This document shows positions 34,280 through 41,721 of a stretch of 60,225 nucleotides of DNA, piece by piece. This stretch comes from Opitutia bacterium (GTDB lineage Bacteria > Verrucomicrobiota > Verrucomicrobiia > Opitutales > Opitutaceae), in contig CANGHW010000021.1 of assembly GCA_947453695.1 (NCBI GenBank), forward strand, positions 1-60,225, written 5' to 3'. The notes under the pieces were generated by a model, which saw only the letters and a list, made by a program, of their open reading frames with translations, was not told the DNA's origin and ran no database searches. Each line of letters starts with the position of its first letter. Position 1 is the stretch's first letter. The position numbers and the translations under genes were made by a program.

Positions 34280-35265
34280 GACTGACGACGGCTATCATCG
34301 CAGTCTGCCTCGCCAGCCTTCCCATCTATGGCGGAGCGCCGGAGTGGACCGTCGAGACACCGCTGCCTCGCCCAGTTGCCGGGCACGCGGTCGCCCGCCA
34401 TGCGGGTTCGATCATCGTCGCCGGCGGCAGCTATTGGGCGGCCAACGAAAAGCACATCGACGACACCATCTGGCGCAGCGATCCCACGCGCGGCGACGGC
34501 TGGCGCACGCTGGCGCACCTTCCGGGAGGTTTTGCGCACGGCGGCTGGGCCGGCGACGCCGATGCCCTCTGGCTCGCCGGCGGATTCGATCACCACGGCC
34601 CCTCGAGCGCGGTGCGGCGCCTTGATCTCGCCACCGGTCACGCGCAGACGATCGCAACCCTGTCGGCGCCGCGCGCCTATTGCGGCGCGGCCGTGCTCGC
34701 CGGTGCGCTCTGGATCGTGGGCGGCACGACTGACGCGGTGGACTTCTCCCGCGCCAGCGCGACTCTGTGGCGGGTAGACCTCGCCACCCACTCGCTCCGC
34801 GCGCTGGTCGACCCCGGCCCTGCGTCCATCAATCCACTGGTGCTCAGCCTCCACGATGAATTGCACGTCTTGCCCGGAGGCCAGTGGTCCTCGGCCCAAC
34901 GCCGCCTCGAAGCGCCGACGGAAGTCTGGATCTTTTCTCTCCGCACCGAGCGCTGGACACGCCGCGCCCTCACTGTGCCCCTCCCTCGCGGCTTGGCGGG
35001 TGCCGCCCTCGACGCGGATCGCGCCCTGCTCGCCGGCGGTTTTTCACCCACCGATAGCAGCGGCGCGATCGAAGCCCGCACGTGGATCTACGACGCCCGC
35101 GACAGCCGCCTCGTGCCTCAACTCGCCCTACCCGCACCACGGATTGCGGCCGCTATGCTGGCCACCAGCCACGGCGAAACCCTCATCCTCGGCGGCGAAG
35201 ACGCCCCGCGGAGCCGGGTCGCGACGGTATGGCGCTGGCGCGAGAAACCCGAAGGCCACCGATGA
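34276..35265 (+). CDS. Exported kelch-repeat protein, NanM-like
   Basis: A 329-aa protein starting at a GTG that overlaps the aldolase stop by 4 bp. The signal peptide is residues 1-19 (LTTAIIAVCLASLPIYGG). The rest is a six-bladed kelch propeller with repeated GG pairs: IIVAGGSYW, LWLAGGFDH, LWIVGGTTD, LHVLPGGQW, ALLAGGFSP and LILGGED, each preceded by a conserved aromatic/basic strand. The family includes N-acetylneuraminate epimerase (mutarotase) NanM. Close coupling to a NAL-family aldolase and an MFS transporter suggests a periplasmic sugar-acid mutarotase or binding role. Confidence 0.83.
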   Translation: MRLTTAIIAVCLASLPIYGGAPEWTVETPLPRPVAGHAVARHAGSIIVAGGSYWAANEKHIDDTIWRSDPTRGDGWRTLAHLPGGFAHGGWAGDADALWLAGGFDHHGPSSAVRRLDLATGHAQTIATLSAPRAYCGAAVLAGALWIVGGTTDAVDFSRASATLWRVDLATHSLRALVDPGPASINPLVLSLHDELHVLPGGQWSSAQRRLEAPTEVWIFSLRTERWTRRALTVPLPRGLAGAALDADRALLAGGFSPTDSSGAIEARTWIYDARDSRLVPQLALPAPRIAAAMLATSHGETLILGGEDAPRSRVATVWRWREKPEGHR

Positions 35266-36533
35266 ACAGGCCCCTTTCACGCTGCAGCGAACCGCGTTGG
35301 CGCGTCGTGGCGTTTCTCGCCTGCGCTGCCGCGCTCAACTACGCGGACCGCTCAGCGCTATCGTCAGTGCTTCCTGCGCTTCGGACAGAGTTCGAGCTCA
35401 CTGACGTTCAACTCGGCTTGCTCGGTTCGCTCTTTCTCTGGGGTTACGCGCTCGGCTCCCCGATTGCCGGCGTCCTCGCCGACCGTTGGTCGCGTCGCGC
35501 CCTCGTCGTGTGGAGTCTTGCTCTGTGGAGCGGCGTGACCGCACTGATGGGCGCCGCCAACGGATTCCTCGCGCTCGTCCTTCTCCGCCTCGGACTTGGT
35601 CTCGCCGAATGTCTCTACCTTCCCGCTGCGACCGCCCTCATCGCCGATCATCACGGTCCGGAAACGCGCGGCCGGGCCATGAGCATCCACTCGCTCGGCC
35701 TGAACTTCGGCGTCGTCATCGGTGGTGCCTGTGCCGGCTACCTCGCCGAACATTTCGGCTGGCGCGCCGGTTTCTGGGTGCTCGGTATTGTCGGCATCGC
35801 GCTCGCGATGTCGGCGAGATATTTTGTGGCCGATGGCCCGGCCGCCGTCGCTTCTGCGGCAGCCGCCGCCCCGCGCGCGTCACTCGCAGAAGCCGCGCGC
35901 TACCTACTTGGCGTCCCGTCATATCACGTGCTGCTGGCCAAAGCCATGTTGGCCGGCGTGGGCATCTGGGTCTTCTTCAACTGGCTGCCACTCTTCTTCC
36001 GCGAAGCCTTCGATCTGTCGCTCGGCGCCGCGGGCTTTGCCGGGACCTTTATGCTGCAGATCTCCACGATGCTCGGCATCGCCGCCGGCGGCTGTATTTC
36101 CGACCGCGCCGCCGCCCGCGGCACGCAGCGCCGCATGCTCGTGCAGGGCCTTAGCTATCTCGCCGCCGCCCCGTTTCTCCTGCTATTCCTAGCGCGCCCC
36201 GGTTTCGCCGTCGTGGCCATTTCCGTCTCATTTTTTTCCTTCTTCCGCGGTCTTGGGCAAGCCAATGAAAACCCGACCCTCTGTGAAGTGATCCCGGTGC
36301 GCTACCGCTCGACCGCCATCGGAATCATGAACACGTGCGCGACCGCCGCCGGCGGCGTGGGCGTGCTGCTTGCGGGCATTCTCAAAAGCACCTTCGGCCT
36401 CAACGCGATTTTTGCCGGCATTTCGCTGCTCTTCGTGATCGCTGGAGTCTCATTAGTTTACGCCTACCGTCACTGGATCACGCGCGACATCGAACGCGCC
36501 GACTCCACGGTAAACGCACCAAGAGATCCGTAA
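35262..36533 (+). CDS. MFS transporter, anion/hexuronate-type
   Basis: A 423-aa inner-membrane protein with 12 predicted helices in two six-helix halves. The opening LNYADRSALSSVLPAL and the loop motif GVLADRWSRR between helices 2 and 3 match the anion:cation symporter branch (ExuT-, NanT-like carriers). The ATG at 35262 overlaps the kelch stop by ATGA, so the gene is translationally coupled with its two upstream genes. It is expected to import the sugar acid processed by the aldolase. The substrate is an inference from branch and context. Confidence 0.86.
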   Translation: MNRPLSRCSEPRWRVVAFLACAAALNYADRSALSSVLPALRTEFELTDVQLGLLGSLFLWGYALGSPIAGVLADRWSRRALVVWSLALWSGVTALMGAANGFLALVLLRLGLGLAECLYLPAATALIADHHGPETRGRAMSIHSLGLNFGVVIGGACAGYLAEHFGWRAGFWVLGIVGIALAMSARYFVADGPAAVASAAAAAPRASLAEAARYLLGVPSYHVLLAKAMLAGVGIWVFFNWLPLFFREAFDLSLGAAGFAGTFMLQISTMLGIAAGGCISDRAAARGTQRRMLVQGLSYLAAAPFLLLFLARPGFAVVAISVSFFSFFRGLGQANENPTLCEVIPVRYRSTAIGIMNTCATAAGGVGVLLAGILKSTFGLNAIFAGISLLFVIAGVSLVYAYRHWITRDIERADSTVNAPRDP

Positions 36534-36544
36534 GCAAGCGAAGG

Positions 36545-36570
36545 AGCACACCGGAGCGTCGCTGTGTGCT
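36545..36570. terminator. Stem-loop between convergent genes
   Basis: AGCACAC (36545-36551) pairs with GTGTGCT (36564-36570), with an inner AGC/GCT stem and no T-run on either strand. It lies between the convergent MFS and TonB-receptor stops, where a bidirectional transcription end would be expected. Weak candidate. Confidence 0.35.
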
Positions 36571-36592
36571 GCGCCGGTCAATTCGACTCTGG

Positions 36593-39500
36593 TTAGAACG
36601 TCCCCTTAACGCCCATCGTCCAGAGCGCACCGTAGTAGGTGTAGCCACTCGGACGAGTGTAGGCGGGGGCGTTGGGTGAGTAGATGATGAGCGGACGCGG
36701 TTCGTTGGCGAGGTTGCGCACCGAGGCGTAGAGAGAGAGCCGCCGGTGGAACCGATACTCGATATTCGCGTCCTGCACCATGCGGGTGTCCTGCGCACTA
36801 AAGGTGCCGGCGGGCGTGGTCGCGCTAACGGCGTTGAGCGAGGCTCGCTGGCGGGCGATGCGGGAGACGTTGTAACGGACGAGAAATTTTGCGCCGGCAT
36901 AACTCGCGCCCCAGTTGAGAATTCTCGGCGAGTAGCCCGAAAATTCGTCGGCACCGGCGCCACCGATGCGAAGGTGCGTGGCATTCACCCAGAGCTGCAC
37001 TCCGCGAGTCCACTTCGGCAGGGCAGCGAACGGCTTGAGCGACTGGCGCCAACTCCACTCGAGTCCGTCGACTTTGACGGAGTCATTGGAGTTCGTCGTG
37101 GTGACGACATCGTAGTCGAGGTAGTCATCGGAGAGGCCCATCTCGGTGAGGAGGGCGAGGGTGGCATCCGTGCGCGTGTTGACGAAAAAGCCGGTGATGT
37201 TCTTGCGAAACAGACTCGCCGAGACGGTCGCGCCTTTGACGCTGTAGGTTTCCACGCTGAAATCGTAGTTGTCGGCCGTCCAGGGCTTGAGCGCGGCGTT
37301 GTTGGTGGTGATGGTGCGCGCGGCTTCGGCTAAGGAGGGATCGGTGACGACGCGCGACGGGATGATGGAAGCGAGATCGGGGCGGCCGATGGTGCGTGCG
37401 TAGGCGGCGCGGGCGACGAGGCTTTCGGAGAACGAGTAGCTCGCGTTCATGCTGGGATAGAGATCGCCGTAGTGCTTTTTATCCAAGGCACCGCGCTCTT
37501 TGTATTGGAGCTTCGCGATGGTAAGCGCGTCGGTGGAGACGCGAATGAGTTGGCTGGCGGCGTTGCGGATGAGATTGCCCTGCGCGTCCTGTTGGTAGGT
37601 GGCGCGAATGTCGTTGGAGGCGCCGGCGCCCTTGTCATCGGTGCGCTCGTAGCGGGCACCGGCGACGATCCAGAGGCGGTTGTCGAGGAACTTGAGATCC
37701 GTGCGAAGGAAGCCGGCGGAAATGGATTCCTCCAGCTCCTGCGAACCATTGACGCGCGAGATGTAGTAGGCGGATTCGTTAAGCACGAAGTAGGACGGCT
37801 GGGCCTTGTAGAGACCGTAGATCTTGCGTGGGTCGATCCACTGGACGCGGTCGCTATTGCGGAAGGTGCGCTGCGCCGAATAGGAATAATTCATCAAATC
37901 GTAACTGCTGACGAGGCGCTCGGGAGTGGTCGTCGCGAAGGTTGGGCGGAAACTCCATGTGCGCGTCTCGGCGCGGATGTCGCGTTCATTGCGCGATAAA
38001 TCAATGCCGCCCATGACGCGCATCGAGAACGGCAGCGGGAGCTCACGGCTCGCGTTGAGTTTCAACGTTGTGAGGTCATTCGTCATCAACGGCTCGGCTG
38101 GCGAGGTGACCGTGTTCAATGTGTAGAGCGCGCCGTTGGTGATATCGACCGGCCTGCCGGCACGAGTCCCGGTCACAGTAGGGGGAACGCCGAAGCGCTG
38201 GTCGCCGAAGCCATCAGCCCGCAGGACGAGTCCGGTGAGCGTGGCGGTGGCGGTGCCGAAGAAATCGTGGCCGTCCTCGGCACTGAGCGTCTGGCGACGG
38301 GAGTGCGAACGCGCAAAGGTGGCCTCGGTCTTCCAACCGCGAAAATCACCGCGGTGCCCGACGGAGGCGCCCCACGTCGTCTTGAGTTGGTCGCGGTAAG
38401 TGTTGGACAGGGTGGTCGTGCCCACGCCAGTAGCGGCGCCTTGCGTGAAGTTTTCGCCGCCGGTGGCGCCGGCGCCGTAGGCTTGGGTATAGGTGCCGAT
38501 GCGCGTGTGCACATCATCGGTCGTGATTTGGAAGCTCGCAAACAGCGTGTGGCCGGGGAGCGGTTTCCAATCGGCGCGGGTCGAGAAGACGTCGCGCTCA
38601 CGCACGGCGATCTGGGCCGCGACGGCGCTTTGCGTCTGGATGTTCGCGACGCGGTTCCACGTCGGCGCGAGGTTGTCCTTGTCCTCCCAGCGGGCGTTGT
38701 GGCCGGCGCTGAAGGAGAAAGCCAAGGTCTGGTTGATCGGCCGGATGTAGGAGACGTCGAAGCCGGGTTTGAAGTGCGGGCCACCCGTGGATTTATCCGC
38801 GCTGCCGCTCATGAACAGCTCACGGCCGAGCATCGAGAGCGGCTCGATCGTGGTCAGGAGGCCAAAGACGCTGTAGGTGAGCTGCGGATCGCGGCGGGAA
38901 AAGCCGCTCTTGCTGACGACGTTGATCATGCCGCCGACGGCGTTGGCCGGCATGTCGGGGGTGGGAACTTTGGTCACTTCGATCCGATCGATGTTGGCGA
39001 CATTCGAGGCGGTGAAACTGCCGCCACGGCCGGTAGGGCCGTCGGTGGAAAGTTCGATTCCGTCGACCGTCAGGAGCGTGCCGCCCGCCGGCATACCGCG
39101 AATGGTGGCGGCGCTGGGAATCGCGGGCGTCATGGCGACTTGAATGCCGGGGACAAACTTCAGAAACTCGCCGGGATTGCCGTCGCCGAGATCGCCGAAC
39201 TCTTCGAACGCGACCACGTTCTTGATATTGGGCGCGGTGCGTTGCTCTTGGAGCGCGGCGGACTGGGCGCTGAGTTCGCGTTCGGCGACCGTGAAGGCAT
39301 CGAGCTTCAAGACCTCCTCCTTCTTGACGCCGGGCGCTGCGGGGGCGCTGGCGGAGAGTTCGAAGTCGCGGGAGACGACTTGGCCGGGAGTGAGGCGAAC
39401 CAGCGCGGTGTCGCGGGCAAAGTTGAGATAAGAGACGCGCAGCGTGACTTCGCCGGCCGAGACGTTTGCGAGACGGTATTGGCCGTCGACGTCGGTGTAG

Positions 39501-39703
39501 GCCTCAAGCGAGGTGCCCTCGACTAAGACGCGGACATTGCCGACGAAGGTGCCCGCGGCGGGGTTGGAAACACGACCGGTGATCACACCAGTAGCGGGCG
39601 CTTGGGCATGCAGCATCGCACCCATTGCGAGGGAGATGGCGGCGGAGACAGGGGTGCGCCATCCCAAGAACAAGGCGGCGGAAGCGGCGTGCAGCGATTT
39701 CAT
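36593..39703 (-). CDS. Large TonB-dependent receptor with carboxypeptidase-like N-terminal domain
   Basis: A 1036-aa outer-membrane receptor. The start MKSLHAASAALFLGW gives a signal peptide ending near MLHAQAP. Residues about 38-120 are a CarboxypepD_reg-like domain (GVITGRVSNPAAGTFVGNVR, VDGQYRLANVSAGEVTLRV). A TonB-box-like LDAFTV follows, then the plug (IKNVVAFEEFGDLGDGNPGE, ATIRGMPAGGTLLTVDGIEL, IDRIEVTKVPTPDMPANAVG, GGMINVVSKSGF) and the barrel ending in GVKGTF. Plug wording and size resemble Caulobacter-type and Opitutaceae glycan receptors. A GGTATACC operator lies about 100 bp upstream, and the GntR gene is divergent. It probably imports the oligosaccharide or sugar acid metabolised by the adjacent locus. 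Confidence 0.92.
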   Translation of the reverse strand: MKSLHAASAALFLGWRTPVSAAISLAMGAMLHAQAPATGVITGRVSNPAAGTFVGNVRVLVEGTSLEAYTDVDGQYRLANVSAGEVTLRVSYLNFARDTALVRLTPGQVVSRDFELSASAPAAPGVKKEEVLKLDAFTVAERELSAQSAALQEQRTAPNIKNVVAFEEFGDLGDGNPGEFLKFVPGIQVAMTPAIPSAATIRGMPAGGTLLTVDGIELSTDGPTGRGGSFTASNVANIDRIEVTKVPTPDMPANAVGGMINVVSKSGFSRRDPQLTYSVFGLLTTIEPLSMLGRELFMSGSADKSTGGPHFKPGFDVSYIRPINQTLAFSFSAGHNARWEDKDNLAPTWNRVANIQTQSAVAAQIAVRERDVFSTRADWKPLPGHTLFASFQITTDDVHTRIGTYTQAYGAGATGGENFTQGAATGVGTTTLSNTYRDQLKTTWGASVGHRGDFRGWKTEATFARSHSRRQTLSAEDGHDFFGTATATLTGLVLRADGFGDQRFGVPPTVTGTRAGRPVDITNGALYTLNTVTSPAEPLMTNDLTTLKLNASRELPLPFSMRVMGGIDLSRNERDIRAETRTWSFRPTFATTTPERLVSSYDLMNYSYSAQRTFRNSDRVQWIDPRKIYGLYKAQPSYFVLNESAYYISRVNGSQELEESISAGFLRTDLKFLDNRLWIVAGARYERTDDKGAGASNDIRATYQQDAQGNLIRNAASQLIRVSTDALTIAKLQYKERGALDKKHYGDLYPSMNASYSFSESLVARAAYARTIGRPDLASIIPSRVVTDPSLAEAARTITTNNAALKPWTADNYDFSVETYSVKGATVSASLFRKNITGFFVNTRTDATLALLTEMGLSDDYLDYDVVTTTNSNDSVKVDGLEWSWRQSLKPFAALPKWTRGVQLWVNATHLRIGGAGADEFSGYSPRILNWGASYAGAKFLVRYNVSRIARQRASLNAVSATTPAGTFSAQDTRMVQDANIEYRFHRRLSLYASVRNLANEPRPLIIYSPNAPAYTRPSGYTYYGALWTMGVKGTF

Positions 39704-39804
39704 GATGTGACGGGCAAGCTGAATTCGAGACTGGTGGTGAGGCGGGCGGGGCGAATGGCGGAGGCGAGCCGACAAGCGACGCGCAAGGCGGAGCAACTTA
39801 TTTA

Positions 39805-39812
39805 GGTATACC
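39805..39812. promoter_or_regulatory. Putative GntR-family operator 3 (AGGTATACCA)
   Basis: The palindromic core GGTATACC, in the context TTTAGGTATACCAAAC, matches operators 1 and 2 in 9 of 10 positions. It lies about 100 bp upstream of the TonB receptor start, in the divergent spacer with the GntR gene. Confidence 0.65.
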
Positions 39813-39906
39813 AAACATTTCGTGCGCCGGCTCTGTCAACGCTCCTTTGGCGGTGGTGACCTCATTGTCACACGGGCAAGGCGGTGGAAGTCCAGCGAGT
39901 CGATAA

Positions 39907-39916
39907 TGGCATACCA
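39907..39916. promoter_or_regulatory. Putative GntR-family operator 4 (TGGCATACCA)
   Basis: TGGCATACCA differs from operators 1 and 2 at one position and lies 63 bp upstream of the GntR gene start, suggesting autoregulation. It is followed by AAAG, as the right flank of site 3 is by AAAC. Confidence 0.6.
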
Positions 39917-39979
39917 AAGAACACCGCCCGGCCATTCCGGGCTTCTCACCGGTGGGCCTGACGTGTTGGATGCCGGGCC

Positions 39980-40720
39980 ATGCCGAAACGCCGCCGAGTG
40001 TTTGAACCCAAGATCGACCGCACGCCGCCCAATCTGCAGAAGCTGGTGCGGCTGATTTTTTCCGAGGCGTTTCTACCCGGTGACCGTTTGGTCGAGCGCG
40101 ATCTCGCGGCGAAGCTGGAACTCAGCCGCATACCGGTGCGCGAGGACCTGCAGAAACTCGTCTCCAAAGGAATACTCCTGAAGGACCAGGTAAACCGCGG
40201 GCTCCGGCTGCGCGACTATGGCCCGGCTGAGGTCACGCATTTACACGAATATCGCGAGGCCATCGAACTCGCGGCGGCCCGCGCGGCGTGCCACAACCGC
40301 ACAGCCACCGATCTCGTGCAGCTCGATCTGATCTGCGACGAGATGGAGCGGGAAGCTCCCAACGCCCCCTCCTCTCGTTGGCTGGAACTCGACTGGCAGT
40401 TTCACCAGACGATGGTGGAGACGAGCGGGAACGAGAGATTCATCAACGATTTCGACCTGCTGATGATCGAGTGTAACTACGTGTTCTACCGCTTGCCGGA
40501 AACGCGCATTGCCGCGACCAGTCGCGATAATCCGCTGCTCGCAACGCTCGTGCACGGGATCGTCGATGCGCATCGCCAAATCGTGCGGCTCCTCGATAAG
40601 CGCGATACGAACGGAATCGTCGAGGCCATGCGCCTCCACCTCGCGGGTCTCAGCAATCGCGTGCACCGCGACTTGGTGAAGGACCAGCTGGCGAAGGCTC
40701 CAGCGACCGCGAAAATTTGA
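39980..40720 (+). CDS. GntR-family (FadR/FCD) transcriptional regulator
   Basis: A 246-aa DNA-binding protein. Residues 15-80 are a winged helix with the GntR signature LPGDRLVERDLAAKLELSRI and PVREDLQKLVSKGIL. Residues 85-230 are an all-helical FCD effector domain, with candidate metal/ligand residues in LDWQFHQTM, HGIVDAHRQIV and MRLHL. FadR/UxuR subfamily members are usually repressors released by a sugar acid or other carboxylate. It is divergent from the large TonB receptor gene. Four palindromes of the TGGTATACCA type at the locus promoters are its most likely targets, one being its own promoter. Confidence 0.88.
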   Translation: MPKRRRVFEPKIDRTPPNLQKLVRLIFSEAFLPGDRLVERDLAAKLELSRIPVREDLQKLVSKGILLKDQVNRGLRLRDYGPAEVTHLHEYREAIELAAARAACHNRTATDLVQLDLICDEMEREAPNAPSSRWLELDWQFHQTMVETSGNERFINDFDLLMIECNYVFYRLPETRIAATSRDNPLLATLVHGIVDAHRQIVRLLDKRDTNGIVEAMRLHLAGLSNRVHRDLVKDQLAKAPATAKI

Positions 40721-40796
40721 GTCCGCGATTGCCTCGGGAAGTTTAGGCGACGTCAGTTTTACCTGGCCCCGGTCGCTGCTTACAAACCGCGATCGC

Positions 40797-41687
40797 CTAC
40801 CAGAGACGTGCCGGGTAGCGTCCGGCTTCCACCAGCGCAAGCAGCGCGGCTTGCACGCGGGGCTTGTCCTCGCGATAGGTGACACCGAACCAAGAGCTCT
40901 CCGTCGGCAGCATTCGCACTGTGGCCTCGCCCCGGCCGATCATCGTGGAGACTGAACCCGGGAGATAAAATTCGGCTTTCGGCTCAGTGCCACGCGCCGC
41001 GAGAAACTCGCGGAACTGCACGTCGAGGCCGGCGAAGAGATTCGGTGTAAAGCCCCAGCAGTTCATCGAGACGATGGTTTCGCCGGCGTAGCGCCGGCCG
41101 GGGCCGACTTCCGCGGCGGTGATACCATGAGTTTCAACGATGCTCGTCAGGTATCCCGTCTCATCGGTGGCGCACAGGCCGCGCGACACGGCGCCATGTT
41201 CGGAGAGGGTGTTCGCCATGCGAAAGCCCACGATCGCGAAGGCGCTCGCCGTTTCTGCCTTGGCCGGAGCAGCCATCAGGAATGCGGCGAGCCGGGCGAA
41301 GGAATCGGCACCGTAGAAATCGTCGGCATTGATGACGGCAAAGTTCTCTTTAACCGCGTCGCGGGCGCACCATACCGCGTGGCCCGTGCCCCAGGGTTTC
41401 TCGCGACCAATAGGCGGAGCGTATCCGGCAGGCAGGGCATCGAGGGATTGAAACACGTAGTCGACGGAGATTTTGCCCGCGTAGCGCGCACCAATTTGGC
41501 TACGGAAGAGCTCTTCGAAATCGCGGCGGATCACGAAGACCACGCGGCTGAAGCCGGCGCGCAGCGCATCGAAGACCGCGTAATCGAGCACGGTCTCGCC
41601 GGAGGGACCGACGGGATCGATTTGCTTCAGGCCGCCGTAGCGGGAGCCCATACCGGCGGCGAGGACGAGGAGGGTGGGAGACGACAT
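40797..41687 (-). CDS. Sugar-1-phosphate nucleotidyltransferase
   Basis: A 296-aa nucleotidyltransferase-fold enzyme. The N-terminal signature LVLAAGMGSRYGGLKQIDPV binds the nucleotide triphosphate and activates the sugar phosphate. GREKPWGTGHAVWCARDAV and INADDFYGADSF (Asp pair for Mg) are the other core motifs. The C-terminus matches proteins usually annotated NDP-sugar pyrophosphorylase (MNCWGFTPNLF, SWFGVTYREDKP). In many genomes such genes sit beside NahK-like kinases; here the kinase is about 13 kb away. The gene is convergent with the GntR gene and 34 bp downstream of the deiminase stop, in the same direction. Confidence 0.86.
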   Translation of the reverse strand: MSSPTLLVLAAGMGSRYGGLKQIDPVGPSGETVLDYAVFDALRAGFSRVVFVIRRDFEELFRSQIGARYAGKISVDYVFQSLDALPAGYAPPIGREKPWGTGHAVWCARDAVKENFAVINADDFYGADSFARLAAFLMAAPAKAETASAFAIVGFRMANTLSEHGAVSRGLCATDETGYLTSIVETHGITAAEVGPGRRYAGETIVSMNCWGFTPNLFAGLDVQFREFLAARGTEPKAEFYLPGSVSTMIGRGEATVRMLPTESSWFGVTYREDKPRVQAALLALVEAGRYPARLW

Positions 41688-41721
41688 CGGAAGGAAAAAC
41701 TGTGGAATACGGCAGGGCGGT

